Counted from the stretch's first letter, positions 23,577 through 31,916 are shown. The stretch is 64,000 nucleotides of DNA from Streptomyces antarcticus (GCF_026627255.1 NZ_JAPNLM010000028.1:29830-93829); one strand, 5' to 3'. The notes: generated from the letters alone by a model not told the origin. A program made the numbers and translations.

Positions 23577-23679
23577 GTCTACGAGCGTCCCATGAACGAC
23601 CGACAACGGGGAAAGCCGGTGCTCCGGGAGCCGGTGCCGTGCGTGTCGCCGCCCCGCGGGCCGGTGTCCGGGAGTACAC

Positions 23680-23716
23680 CAGCGGCCGGGCCCCTGGTGA
23701 GGGGACCCGGCCGCTG
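23680..23716 (-). terminator. Terminator of the acyl-CoA dehydrogenase gene
   Basis: An 11-bp perfect stem (CAGCGGCCGGG at 23680-23690 with 23706-23716) is extended by inner pairing and lies 29 bases beyond the acyl-CoA dehydrogenase stop. Confidence 0.7.
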
Positions 23717-23744
23717 TGCGTACACCGCGTACGTGTGGGGCTGT

Positions 23745-25571
23745 CTAGAAGGCGGCCTCGTCGAGCTCCATGAGGGAGTTGTCGACGACCTCGGCCAGCC
23801 GGCGCTGGACCGAGACGCCCGGCAGGACCTGCGCGGCGAAGAACTTCGCGGCGGCGATCTTGCCGGTGTAGAACGGCACGTCCTTGGCGGAGGCCGTGGG
23901 GAGCTTCTCGGCGGCCACGGCCGCGCCCTTGAGCAGCAGGTATCCGACGACGACGTCGCCGGAGGCCATCAGCAGGCGGGTGGTGTTCTGGCCGACCTTG
24001 TAGATGTTCTTGACGTCCTCACCGGTGGCGGTGAGGTCGACGATCATCGCGCCGACGATGGCCTCCAGGTCGACGGCGGCCTGGGCGAGCGCGTCGCGGG
24101 CGCCGGCCAGCTCTTCGCCGCCGACGGCCTCGGCCAGGAACTTCTTGATCGTCTCGGAGAGGACGTTCAGGGAGGCGCCCTGGTCGCGGACGATCTTCCG
24201 GAAGAAGAAGTCCTGGCCCTGGATGGCCGTGGTGCCCTCGTAGAGCGTGTCGATCTTGGCGTCGCGGATGTACTGCTCGATCGGGTACTCCTGCAGGTAG
24301 CCGGAGCCGCCGAAGGTCTGCAGGGACTGGGCGAGCTGCTCGTAGGACTTCTCCGAGCCGTAGCCCTTCACGATCGGCAGGAGCAGGTCGTTGAGGCCGA
24401 TCTCGGCGGAGGCGTCCTCGCCGTTGGCCTGCTTGAGCTGGATCTCGTCCTGGACGGAGGCGGTGTAGAGCACGAGGGCGCGCATGCCCTCGGCGTACGC
24501 CTTCTGCGTCATGAGCGAGCGGCGCACGTCGGGGTGGTGCGTGATGGTGACCTTGGGCGCGGTCTTGTCCATGAAGTTGGCCAGGTCCGGACCCTGCACG
24601 CGCTCCTTGGCGTACTCCAGCGCGCTGAGGTAGCCGGTGGAGAGGGTGGCGATGGCCTTCGTGCCGACCATCATCCGGGCGAACTCGATGATCATGAACA
24701 TCTGGCGGATGCCGTCGTGCTTGTCACCGATCAGCCAGCCCTTGGCGGGGTGCTGGTCGCCGAAGGTCATCTCGCACGTGTTGGAGGCCTTGAGGCCCAT
24801 CTTGTGCTCGACGTTCGTGGCGTAGACGCCGTTGCGCTCGCCCAGCTCGCCGGTCTCCCAGTCGAAGTGGAACTTCGGGACGAGGAAGAGGGACAGGCCC
24901 TTGGTGCCGGGGCCGTGGCCCTCGGGGCGCGCGAGGACGTAGTGGAGGATGTTCTCCTCCATGTCGTGCTCGCCCGAGGTGATGAAGCGCTTGACGCCCT
25001 CGATGTGCCAGGAGCCGTCCGCCTGCTCGACCGCCTTGGTGCGGCCGGCGCCGACGTCCGAGCCGGCGTCCGGCTCGGTGAGGACCATGGTGGAGCCCCA
25101 GCGCTTCTCGACGGCGATCTCGGCGACCTTCTTCTGCGCCTCGTTGCCCTCTTCGTAGAGGATGCCGGCGAAGGCCGGGCCGGAGGAGTACATCCACACG
25201 GCCGGGTTCGCGCCGAGGATCGTCTCGGCGAACGCCCAGATCAGGGAGCGGGGCGAGGTGGTGCCGCCGATCTCCTCGGGCAGGCCCAGGCGCCAGTACT
25301 CGGAGTCCATGAAGGCCTTGTAGCTCTTCTTGAAGGACGCCGGGACGGGCGCGGTGTTCGTGGCCGGGTCGAAGACCGGCGGGTTGCGGTCGGCGTCCTC
25401 GAAGGAGGCGGCCAGCTCGTTCTCGGAGAGCTTGGTCATCTCGCTGAGGATGGTCTTGGCGGTGTCGGTGTCCATCTCGCCGAACGGGCCGGTGCCGTAC
25501 AGCTTGTCGCGGCCGAGCACCTCGAAGAGGTTGAACTCGATGTCGCGGAGATTCGACTTGTAGTGCCCCAT
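23745..25571 (-). CDS. Acyl-CoA dehydrogenase (long FadE type)
   Basis: This 608-residue flavoprotein starts ATG 25571 (GHYKSNLRDIEFNLFEVLGRD). It has the FAD/substrate motifs STMVLTEPDAGSDVGAGRT and GVKRFITSGEHD and a C-terminal catalytic region around TFGGSGYLQEYPIEQYIRD and TLYEGTTAIQGQDFF. The ~600-residue length with an extra C-terminal helical domain is the mycobacterial FadE5-like class that initiates beta-oxidation of broad-chain-length acyl-CoAs. Upstream are two TetR-type palindromes. Confidence 0.93.
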   Translation of the reverse strand: MGHYKSNLRDIEFNLFEVLGRDKLYGTGPFGEMDTDTAKTILSEMTKLSENELAASFEDADRNPPVFDPATNTAPVPASFKKSYKAFMDSEYWRLGLPEEIGGTTSPRSLIWAFAETILGANPAVWMYSSGPAFAGILYEEGNEAQKKVAEIAVEKRWGSTMVLTEPDAGSDVGAGRTKAVEQADGSWHIEGVKRFITSGEHDMEENILHYVLARPEGHGPGTKGLSLFLVPKFHFDWETGELGERNGVYATNVEHKMGLKASNTCEMTFGDQHPAKGWLIGDKHDGIRQMFMIIEFARMMVGTKAIATLSTGYLSALEYAKERVQGPDLANFMDKTAPKVTITHHPDVRRSLMTQKAYAEGMRALVLYTASVQDEIQLKQANGEDASAEIGLNDLLLPIVKGYGSEKSYEQLAQSLQTFGGSGYLQEYPIEQYIRDAKIDTLYEGTTAIQGQDFFFRKIVRDQGASLNVLSETIKKFLAEAVGGEELAGARDALAQAAVDLEAIVGAMIVDLTATGEDVKNIYKVGQNTTRLLMASGDVVVGYLLLKGAAVAAEKLPTASAKDVPFYTGKIAAAKFFAAQVLPGVSVQRRLAEVVDNSLMELDEAAF

Positions 25572-25615
25572 GGCGACGGCTCCGTTAAGGCTCGGTGAGA
25601 CGGGTTCCTCGTACA

Positions 25616-25651
25616 TACCAATCGGTAACCTCATCATGCTACCCACCGGTA
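25616..25651. promoter_or_regulatory. Two tandem TACC-N4-GGTA palindromes upstream of the acyl-CoA dehydrogenase
   Basis: TACCAATCGGTA (25616-25627) and TACCCACCGGTA (25640-25651) are 12-bp palindromes with centres 24 bp apart, 45-80 bp before the start codon. Such paired sites suit a TetR-family repressor of fatty-acid degradation sensing acyl-CoA. The regulator is not in the neighbourhood. Confidence 0.65.
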
Positions 25652-25808
25652 ATAAGAACAACCCTTACCCGCTGACTGTGACCAGCATCAAGCCAGGAGA
25701 ACCGCGCCGCCGCCGGAAGTCCAGGCCCTGGAAGGGGACTGCGTACGAACTTCTGGCGGCTGGGCGCGCAGGACCGGTACGAGGCCCCCGCCGACGCCGC
25801 GCGCCGCC

Positions 25809-26177
25809 TTACGGGTGGTGCAGCTCGGCCCACACGGTCTTGCCGGCCGGGGCGGGCCGCACGCCCCAGCGGGCGGCGACGGCGCCGACCACGGCCAGGC
25901 CTCGGCCGCCCTCGTCGCCGTCCAGGGCCCGGCGCAGGACGGGCCACAGCCGGGGGTCGGGGTCGCCGACCTCCAGGCGGGTGCGGCCCTGGGCCGTGCG
26001 GGTGACGGCGAGGGTCACGGGGGTGCCCTCGCCGACGTGCAGGACGACGTTGCCGACCAGCTCGCTGACGCACAGCTGGAGGTCGTCGCAGGGCCCGCCG
26101 ACGTGCTCCCGCACGGCCCGCCGCAGCCCGGCCAGCTCCTGCGGCAGCGCGAGCGCGGAGGCGTGGAACGGCCTCAC
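25809..26177 (-). CDS. RsbW-like ATP-binding (HATPase_c) regulatory protein
   Basis: This 122-residue protein is read from GTG 26177, which overlaps the stop of the upstream 71-aa gene. The GHKL motifs are present: N-box LCVSELVGNVVLHVGEG, G1 region LEVGDPDPRLWP, and GRGLAVVGAVAARWGVRPAPAGKTVWAEL. Single-domain ATPases of this type in Streptomyces act as anti-sigma or partner-switch kinases next to XRE/DUF397 gene clusters, as here. Confidence 0.85.
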   Translation of the reverse strand: MRPFHASALALPQELAGLRRAVREHVGGPCDDLQLCVSELVGNVVLHVGEGTPVTLAVTRTAQGRTRLEVGDPDPRLWPVLRRALDGDEGGRGLAVVGAVAARWGVRPAPAGKTVWAELHHP

Positions 26178-26389
26178 CGTCCGGGAGCCCGGTTCAGCAC
26201 GGAGGCGATCCGGAGCGCGGTGGCCGGGTTGCAGCTGCCGAGGGCGATCAGCGGCGGGGTGGGGTGGCTCCCCGCGTAGGACGGCAGATGCAGGTCGAGG
26301 GAGGGCAGGGTGATCCCGTGCGCGGCGAGCGCGCCGCGGAGCTCGGTGAGGGCCGCGATCGCTACGCGGTCGCCGGTGGGGTTGCTCAT
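26174..26389 (-). CDS. Small conserved protein (71 aa) coupled to the ATPase
   Basis: ATG 26389 opens a 71-residue protein: VAIAALTELRGALAAHGITLPSLDLHLPSYAGSHPTPPLIALGSCNPATALRIASVLNRA. Small proteins of this pattern accompany RsbW-like ATPases and XRE regulators in Streptomyces clusters. Its function is unknown. It is translated ahead of and overlapping the ATPase gene. Confidence 0.75.
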   Translation of the reverse strand: MSNPTGDRVAIAALTELRGALAAHGITLPSLDLHLPSYAGSHPTPPLIALGSCNPATALRIASVLNRAPGR

Positions 26390-26472
26390 GGGGGCGTTCC
26401 GTTCCTGTGGCTGAGTGTGACGAACTCCTCACAGGGTGGCGTCGCGGTGCGTACCGTGGGAAGGGTTCCCAG

Positions 26473-26492
26473 TTGCGCTGGACAAGTGGCAA
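26473..26492. promoter_or_regulatory. TTGC-N12-GCAA inverted element
   Basis: This short inverted element spans 26473-26492, 16 bases before the XRE start and in the divergent promoter region shared with the 71-aa gene. It is a candidate autoregulatory operator, but the symmetry is short. Confidence 0.3.
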
Positions 26493-26508
26493 ATGACGGT
26501 GGTGGGTT

Positions 26509-27360
26509 GTGCCTGCTCGTAAGGACCCTGACGCGTCGGCGAACGTTCCGTCGTTCTACGGCGCGGAGCTCCGCTACAAACGGGAGGCCGCCGGTCTCAC
26601 ACTGGAACAGCTGGCGGAGGAGAGCTTTCGGGGCGTCCCGTTCCTGAGTCAGATCGAGCGCGGCGAGCGCCGGATGCCGCTGGACCTGGCCCGGCACGTG
26701 GACGCGAAGCTGGGGACGGACGGGTTTTTCGAGCGGCGCTGTGAAGACGCGCGCAAGGCGAAGCAGTCCGACCATGCCGAATATTTTGCGGACGTCGCGG
26801 AGATGGAGCCGTTCGCGGAGACGATCGAGGAATGGGCGCCGATGCTCGTACCCGGTCTTCTGCAGACGCCCGACTACGCACGGGCGATCGTGCGGGCCGC
26901 GATGCCTCGCGCGGTCGATGAAACGGTCGAGCGCCTGGTCGACGCACGGATGGGGCGGGCGAAGCTCTTCGATGGGGAGCACCCGCCGGAGTTCTGGGCG
27001 ATCCTCGACGAGTCCGTGATCCGCCGGTCGGTGCTCCCTCCGGTGCAGATGGCCGAACTGCTGGAGCACATCCTCTCCATGGTCCGCCGGACCCGTGCCA
27101 TTCTGCAGATCGTCCCGCAAAACGCCGCTGCCCATTCCCTGATGATGGGGATGGCCAAGGTCATGACCTTCCTGGAGGCGCCACCGGTGGTGTACGTGGA
27201 GAGTCTGCACAGCGGGCAGCTCATCGACTTTCCGGCCCTCGTGAAGGAGTACCGCAGGTCTTACGATCTGCTGAGGGCCGCCGCCATGCCGCCGGAGGCG
27301 TCTCTGACTCTTCTCGACGCTGCGGCAGAGGACTACCGAAATGGCAAGCACCGGCATTGA
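26509..27360 (+). CDS. XRE-family regulator with DUF5753 domain
   Basis: This 283-residue protein has a helix-turn-helix at residues ~16-70 (GAELRYKREAAGLTLEQLAEESFRGVPFLSQIERGER). The DUF5753 domain includes AETIEEWAPMLVPGLLQTPDYARAIV, FWAILDESVIRRSVLPP and TRAILQIVPQNAAAHSLMMG. Together with the overlapping DUF397 gene and the divergent ATPase it forms a whiJ-like regulatory cluster. The start is GTG 26509. Confidence 0.9.
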   Translation: MPARKDPDASANVPSFYGAELRYKREAAGLTLEQLAEESFRGVPFLSQIERGERRMPLDLARHVDAKLGTDGFFERRCEDARKAKQSDHAEYFADVAEMEPFAETIEEWAPMLVPGLLQTPDYARAIVRAAMPRAVDETVERLVDARMGRAKLFDGEHPPEFWAILDESVIRRSVLPPVQMAELLEHILSMVRRTRAILQIVPQNAAAHSLMMGMAKVMTFLEAPPVVYVESLHSGQLIDFPALVKEYRRSYDLLRAAAMPPEASLTLLDAAAEDYRNGKHRH

Positions 27361-27634
27361 CTTGACGTCCGCCTGCTGGCGCAAGAGCAGCTACAGCAAC
27401 GGGACCGGTGGCGATTGCGTCGAGGTCGCGGAAGGATTCCCCGGAGCCGCGCGCTGGCGCAAGAGCAGTTACAGCAACGGCGACGGCGGCAACTGCGTCG
27501 AGGTGGCTGACGGCCTCGACGGGGTCGTGCCCGTCCGGGACTCCAAGCGGCCCCACGGACCCGCCGTGGTCGTCTCCGCCGCCGCCTGGGCGCCCTTCGT
27601 ACGGGCGCTGAAGGCCGGGGGCCTCTCCGGCTGA
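27341..27634 (+). CDS. DUF397 protein with duplicated N-terminal motif
   Basis: This 97-residue protein overlaps the XRE gene by 20 bases. WRKSSYSNGTGGDCVEVAEGF and WRKSSYSNGDGGNCVEVADGL are two copies of the DUF397 core in tandem (residues ~13-33 and ~39-59), followed by a single C-terminal half (VPVRDSKRPHGPAVVVSAAAWAPFVRAL). The usual DUF397 protein has one copy, so this is an internal duplication. Such proteins are thought to modulate the XRE partner. Confidence 0.88.
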   Translation: MASTGIDLTSACWRKSSYSNGTGGDCVEVAEGFPGAARWRKSSYSNGDGGNCVEVADGLDGVVPVRDSKRPHGPAVVVSAAAWAPFVRALKAGGLSG

Positions 27635-27701
27635 GGTCTCGCCGGACCAGGGTGGCCGGTACCGGCCGGTACGGCGGCGGGGGCTCGGTAGGGTGGGCCG
27701 C

Positions 27702-28163
27702 ATGTACGGCTACGACCAGACTCCGGGCGCCCAGCAGCAGGGCTACGCGCAGCCCCCGCCCCAGCAGGGCTACGCGCAGCAGCCGCCGCTGTACCCCGAG
27801 CCCTCGCCGCCGTCGATCGCCGACGCGGTCCGCGCCTTCACGACCGGGCAGCTCGCCGCCGAGGACTTCCAGCAGATCTTCGCCACCTCAAGGATCTACT
27901 GCCCGCGCGGTGACACCCCCGGGTTCCTGGCGCTGCACAACACGCAGCAGCCGGTCATCCCGATGTTCACCACGCTCAAGGAGCTGCGCCGGTACGCCGG
28001 CAAGGAGTCCAAGTACTTCGTGATCACCGGCGCCGAGGTGATCGACCTGCTGCCCACCGGCTACGGCTTCGTCCTCGACATGGAGGGCGACCACCGGATG
28101 GTCTTCGACGCGAAGGCCGTCGAGCAGATGGTCGACTTCGCGATGCGCCGCATGTACGGCTAG
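27702..28163 (+). CDS. SseB N-terminal domain protein
   Basis: This 153-residue protein has a Gln/Pro-rich N-terminus (YDQTPGAQQQGYAQPPPQQG), then the SseB-like fold: DFQQIFATSRIYCPRGDTPGFLALHNTQQPVIPMFTTLKELRRYAG, then GAEVIDLLPTGYGFVLDMEGDHRMVF. The fold occurs in actinobacterial ESX/type VII-associated and other proteins of unknown role. The start ATG 27702 is clear. Confidence 0.75.
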   Translation: MYGYDQTPGAQQQGYAQPPPQQGYAQQPPLYPEPSPPSIADAVRAFTTGQLAAEDFQQIFATSRIYCPRGDTPGFLALHNTQQPVIPMFTTLKELRRYAGKESKYFVITGAEVIDLLPTGYGFVLDMEGDHRMVFDAKAVEQMVDFAMRRMYG

Positions 28164-28221
28164 ACGCGATGGCCGCGCATACGGCTGAGGGGGCGTGCAC
28201 CGCGCGGCCGATCCGGCGAGG

Positions 28222-29271
28222 TCAGAAGCCCACCCCTGGGACCGCGGGCGGGTTGAGCCGGGCGAAGCCCTCCTGGCGCTGGTACGGGAAGTAGGGGTAC
28301 GGAGCCTGACGGTGGCTCGCCGCGTCGAGCTTCGCCATCTGCTCGGGGGTGAGCTCCCAGCCCACGGCGCCGAGGTTCTGGCGCAGTTGCTCCTCGTTGC
28401 GGGCGCCGATGATCACGGAGGACACGGTCGGCCGCTGGAGCAGCCACCGCAGGGCGATCTGCGGGACGGCCTTGCCAGTCTCCCGTGCGATCTCGTCCAG
28501 GGCGTCGACCACGCGGTAGAGGTGCTCGTCCTGCACCGGCGGGCCGTAGTCGGCGGTGTCGTGCAGCCTGCTGCCGGCGGGCAGCGGCCGGCCCCGGCGG
28601 ATCTTGCCGGTGAGCCGACCCCAGCCGAGCGGGCTCCAGACGATCGCGCCCAGTCCCTGGTCGAGTCCGAGCGGCATCAACTCCCATTCGTAGTCGCGGC
28701 CGATGAGGGAGTAGTAGACCTGGTGGGCTACGTAGCGCTCCCGGCCGCGGCGCTCGGCGGTGGCGAGGGACTTCATCGCCTGCCAGCCGGAGAAGTTGGA
28801 GACGCCGAGGTAGCGGATCTTCCCGGCCCGGACCAGGTCGTCCAGGGTGGAGAGCACCTCCTCGACGGGGCTCCCGGCATCGAAGGCATGCAGTTGGAAG
28901 AGGTCGATGTAGTCGGTGTCCATGCGGCGCAGGGCGGCGTCGACGGAAGTGATCAGTCGGGAGCGGGAGGTGCCCGCGTCCGCGGGGCCGTCGCCCATGG
29001 GCAGGCCGGCCTTGGTGGAGATGAGCACCTGGTCGCGACGGCCCTTGAGTGCGGCTCCCAGCACCTCCTCCGAGGCGCCGGCCGAGTAGACGTCGGCGCT
29101 GTCGAACATCGTGATCCCGGCGTCGAGGCAGATGTCCACCAGGCGGCGTGCCTCGTCCACGCCGATGGTGCCCCAGGCGCCGAAGAGCGGTCCCTGTCCG
29201 CCGAAGGTCGCTGCGCCGAAGCTCAGCGCCGGTACCTGCAGTCCGGACGTACCCAGCCGCCTGTATTCCAT
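28222..29271 (-). CDS. Aldo/keto reductase
   Basis: This 349-residue TIM-barrel oxidoreductase starts ATG 29271 after GGGGAG. The catalytic tetrad is visible: D in TMFDSADVYSAGASEEVLG with its Tyr, K in VLISTKAG, and H in DLFQLHAFDAG. The NADPH-binding end is VSSVIIGARNEEQLRQNLGAV. It reduces aldehydes or ketones with NADPH; the substrate is unknown. The divergent TetR gene is its likely regulator. Confidence 0.92.
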   Translation of the reverse strand: MEYRRLGTSGLQVPALSFGAATFGGQGPLFGAWGTIGVDEARRLVDICLDAGITMFDSADVYSAGASEEVLGAALKGRRDQVLISTKAGLPMGDGPADAGTSRSRLITSVDAALRRMDTDYIDLFQLHAFDAGSPVEEVLSTLDDLVRAGKIRYLGVSNFSGWQAMKSLATAERRGRERYVAHQVYYSLIGRDYEWELMPLGLDQGLGAIVWSPLGWGRLTGKIRRGRPLPAGSRLHDTADYGPPVQDEHLYRVVDALDEIARETGKAVPQIALRWLLQRPTVSSVIIGARNEEQLRQNLGAVGWELTPEQMAKLDAASHRQAPYPYFPYQRQEGFARLNPPAVPGVGF

Positions 29272-29376
29272 GAGATGTCTCCCCTCTCGCTCGCGGAACC
29301 TTCTAATGGGTCCGCAGCACCGTTAAGATGGCCCAGCGTAGCAATTCCAGGCAATTAATGGAACAGGAGTCCCGTT

Positions 29377-30012
29377 ATGGAGGCAAAGCCCGAGGCTGGA
29401 CCGGGGGCCACCCGGCCCGGAGGGCGCACGGCGCGGGTGCGCGCCGCCGTGCTCCGGGCCGCTGGCGACGTGTTGGCCGAGGAGGGTTTCGCCCACCTGG
29501 ACCTGGCCGATGTCGCGCGCCGCGCGGAGGTCGGGAAGACGACCGTCTACCGCCGCTGGGGCACGGTCACCGGCCTCGTGACCGATTTGCTGCTGGACAT
29601 GGCGCAGCAGTCCGTGCCGCGTACGGAGACCGGCTCGCTGCTCGGGGATCTGACGGCCAACGCCCGTCTGGTGTGGCGGACGCTGGCCGATCCTCGGCAG
29701 GGAGCCCTGTTCAGGGCGGTGATCGCGGCCGCCACCTGTGACGCGAAGGCGGCGGAGGCTCTGCACGGCTTCTATGCCGTCCGCGTCGAGGAGTGGGCGC
29801 CCTGCGTCGAGCAGGCGGCGGCCCGTGGCGAGGTGCCCCGCGGGACCGACCCGCACGAGGTGATCCGCGCGGTGTCCGCCCCCTTGTACTACCGCTTGCT
29901 GACCACGGCCGTCCCGCTGGACGAGGCGGCCGCCGACCGGGCCGCGACGGCCGCGGCGGTGGCCGCGCGCGCGGGGGTGTACGTACGCCCGCGCTCCCGT
30001 CGAGGGCCGTGA
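29377..30012 (+). CDS. TetR/AcrR-family regulator
   Basis: This 211-residue regulator has the TetR N-terminal HTH at residues ~22-66: RAAVLRAAGDVLAEEGFAHLDLADVARRAEVGKTTVYRRWGTVTGLVTDLL. A variable helical ligand domain follows (TetR_C-like). It starts at ATG 29377 after AGGAG. Divergence from the aldo/keto reductase gene with a 105-base shared intergenic region suggests it represses that gene. Confidence 0.88.
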   Translation: MEAKPEAGPGATRPGGRTARVRAAVLRAAGDVLAEEGFAHLDLADVARRAEVGKTTVYRRWGTVTGLVTDLLLDMAQQSVPRTETGSLLGDLTANARLVWRTLADPRQGALFRAVIAAATCDAKAAEALHGFYAVRVEEWAPCVEQAAARGEVPRGTDPHEVIRAVSAPLYYRLLTTAVPLDEAAADRAATAAAVAARAGVYVRPRSRRGP

Positions 30013-30080
30013 TCCGGGCTCGGGGCGACGCGGGAATGGGGGGCGGGGGCGTGCTGTTCTGTCGGGTGTGGCAGAAAGTT

Positions 30081-30099
30081 CGAGTTTCAACTAAACTCG
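30081..30099. promoter_or_regulatory. 19-bp palindrome upstream of the pirin gene
   Basis: CGAGTTT (30081-30087) and AAACTCG (30093-30099) form perfect arms around CAACT, 21 bases before the pirin start and just before its GGAGG ribosome-binding site. The form fits a MarR-type repressor operator acting on pirin. No MarR gene is adjacent. Confidence 0.55.
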
Positions 30100-30120
30100 A
30101 CGCAGAAGGAGGTCCTGACC

Positions 30121-31110
30121 ATGCCCGCAGTGACTGTTGAGAACCCGTTGACCCTTCCGCGAGTGGCCGAGCCCCAGGCCGCCGTCCCGCGCAAGGTGCT
30201 GGCCGTGACCACGGCCCCGGCCGGGTTCGAGGGTGAGGGATTCCCGGTACGCCGCGCGTTCGCCGGGATCACCTACCAGTACCTCGACCCGTTCATCATG
30301 ATGGACCAGATGGGCGAGGTGGAGTATCAGCCTGGGGAGCCCAAAGGGACCCCGTGGCATCCGCACCGCGGCTTCGAGACCGTCACGTACCTGATCGACG
30401 GAACCTTCGTCCACCAGGACAGCAACGGCGGCGGTGGAGTCATCAACGGCGGCGACACGCAGTGGATGACCGCCGGGTCCGGCCTCCTGCACATCGAGGC
30501 CCCGCCGGAGTCCCTCGTCGTGTCCGGCGGGCTCTTCCACGGCCTCCAGCTGTGGGTGAACCTCCCGGCCTCCGACAAGATGATGCCCCCGCGCTACCAG
30601 GACATCGGCGGCGGCCAGGTCCAGCTCCTGTCCACCCCGGACGGCGGCTCCCTGCTCCGCGTGATCGCCGGCGAGCTGGACGGTCACCAGGGCCCCGGCA
30701 TCACCCACACCCCCATCACGATGATCCACGCGACCGTCACGCCGGGTGCGCGGATCACCCTGCCGTGGCGCGAGGACTTCAACGCGCTGGCCTACGTCAT
30801 GGCCGGGCGCGGATCGGTGGGCGAGGACCGTCGCCCGATCACGATCGGGCAGACCGCGGTCTTCGGCGAGGGCGGCTCCCTCACGGTGCGGGCGGACGAG
30901 TCCCAGGACTCCAACGCCCCGGACCTGGAGGTCGTCATCCTCGGCGGGCGCCCGATCCGGGAGCCGATGGCGCACTACGGGCCGTTCGTCATGAACAGCA
31001 AGCACGAGCTCCAGCAGGCCTTCGACGACTTCCAGGCCGGCCGGCTGGGCGTCATCCCGACCGAGCGGACCGGCCTGGGCCACCGCGGCACCGGCCCGGC
31101 GGATGACTGA
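30121..31110 (+). CDS. Pirin-family protein
   Basis: This 329-residue double-cupin protein starts ATG 30121 with GAAGGAGG upstream. The N-terminal cupin metal ligands are in HPHRGFETVTYLIDG and HQDSNGGGGVINGGDTQWMTAGSGLLHIE. The characteristic FHGLQLWVNLPASDKMMPPRYQ follows, and a second cupin and the pirin C-terminal domain (HYGPFVMNSKHELQQAFDDFQAGRLG) complete it. Pirins are iron proteins with quercetinase or redox-regulator roles. Codons 66-82 contain the phiC31-type attachment site and are unusually AT-rich for this genome. Confidence 0.93.
   Translation: MPAVTVENPLTLPRVAEPQAAVPRKVLAVTTAPAGFEGEGFPVRRAFAGITYQYLDPFIMMDQMGEVEYQPGEPKGTPWHPHRGFETVTYLIDGTFVHQDSNGGGGVINGGDTQWMTAGSGLLHIEAPPESLVVSGGLFHGLQLWVNLPASDKMMPPRYQDIGGGQVQLLSTPDGGSLLRVIAGELDGHQGPGITHTPITMIHATVTPGARITLPWREDFNALAYVMAGRGSVGEDRRPITIGQTAVFGEGGSLTVRADESQDSNAPDLEVVILGGRPIREPMAHYGPFVMNSKHELQQAFDDFQAGRLGVIPTERTGLGHRGTGPADD
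30321..30366 (+). other. phiC31-type attB site within the pirin gene (unoccupied)
   Basis: The segment encodes E-Y-Q-P-G-E-P-K-G-T-P-W-H-P-H. It aligns without gaps to the reverse complement of the phiC31 attB I recall from S. coelicolor SCO3798, also a pirin gene. GGGGAGCCCAA, including the AA (TT) crossover, is identical. About nine of the central 34 bases differ, all synonymous or conservative. The gene is intact, so nothing is integrated here. Confidence 0.7.
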
Positions 31111-31320
31111 CCGGAGGGGCTGGGGGCACAGGTACCCCGGCCGGGGCATAGGACGGCGGCGCAGAGCTGCGCAGTGAGTCAACGCACCCAACGGTGCCCT
31201 GTCAGCCCCTGTGCGCAGCACGGCTTCACAGGTCAGCGCAGGGGCAAGGCCGGCGCCGGTGTCCCCCACGCGATGGCTGTGGGAAGGAGGCCCGCCTTCC
31301 GGCTTGTCGCAACTGCCGCG

Positions 31321-31357
31321 GCTCCCCAGAACGCTGGGGGCTCCCCGTATCGGGGAG
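31321..31357. other. Two adjacent small hairpins in a gap of about 270 bases
   Basis: CCCCAG/CTGGGG (within 31323-31339) and CTCCCCG-TAT-CGGGGAG (31341-31357) lie between pirin and the decayed regulator. No gene is seen between 31111 and about 31378. Confidence 0.5.
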
Positions 31358-31378
31358 GAGCACGCCCGCGGTGCCCAC

Positions 31379-31723
31379 GCCCAGCCGTACGGGCCGATGT
31401 ACGCCGCCACCCAGGCCATGAGCATTGCCGTGGCCCTCGGCGACACCTCCGGGGCGCTGCGCCTCATGGACACCGTCCGCCTGGACTACGCCGTGCCGCT
31501 GGCCACCCGTGCCCGCTACGGCCTGGACGTCGCCCTCACCCACGTGGAATGCCGGCGCTGGGAGGCCGCAGCCGACACCCTTGAAGTCGTCTGCACGATG
31601 GCCCCCGGGTGGGTGCGCCACCAGATGCTCCCCGGTGTCATCATCGGCTGGCTCGCCGGAGTTTCCGTCGGTCGTCTGCGCGGTCTTGCCAACGCCGCCG
31701 GGGTCCCCCTCGGGGTGCGCTGA
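31379..31723 (+). pseudogene. C-terminal remnant of an XRE/TPR-type regulator
   Basis: The frame reads YGPMYAATQAMSIAVALGDTSGALRLMDTVRLDYAVPLATRARYGLDVALTHVECRRWEAAADTLEVV. This is the typical TPR-rich tail of actinobacterial XRE regulators, in which YGP starts a conserved segment. No HTH domain precedes it; upstream bases form hairpins and non-coding sequence. It is therefore a truncated relic, possibly marking the left edge of the accessory island. Confidence 0.6.
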
Positions 31724-31746
31724 CCCGCGGCCCGGCTACCACGCCT

Positions 31747-31785
31747 CGTAGCAGTCGACCGGCCGCCACCTGCTCGACTGCTACG
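31747..31785. repeat. 12-bp perfect inverted repeat
   Basis: CGTAGCAGTCGA (31747-31758) pairs with TCGACTGCTACG (31774-31785) over a 15-base loop. It lies between the decayed regulator and the recombinase-like gene, in a stretch (31724-31916) without a clear gene. It may be a recombination or terminator structure. Confidence 0.65.
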
Positions 31786-31916
31786 GGGCGTTGCACAAGC
31801 CCGGCCGCCGGGTCCTGCGCTGCCACGCCCCATGGCACTGAAACCCAGCACGGACTGCCACCGCTGCCACGGGCCGTGTCTGGGCCCGCGTGCCGGTGCG
31901 CAGCAGCCTTGTGGGC

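Noticed and set aside
21519..25598. Very long open frame on the + strand opposite the aminopeptidase and acyl-CoA dehydrogenase genes
   Set aside because: High-GC DNA keeps antisense frames open. Its translation is Gly/Val/Arg-rich with no domain, while the minus strand encodes complete known enzymes.
31174..31584. Open frames spanning the region after pirin
   Set aside because: Only the segment from about 31379 shows protein-like sequence (TPR regulator tail). The preceding part contains hairpins and no domain.
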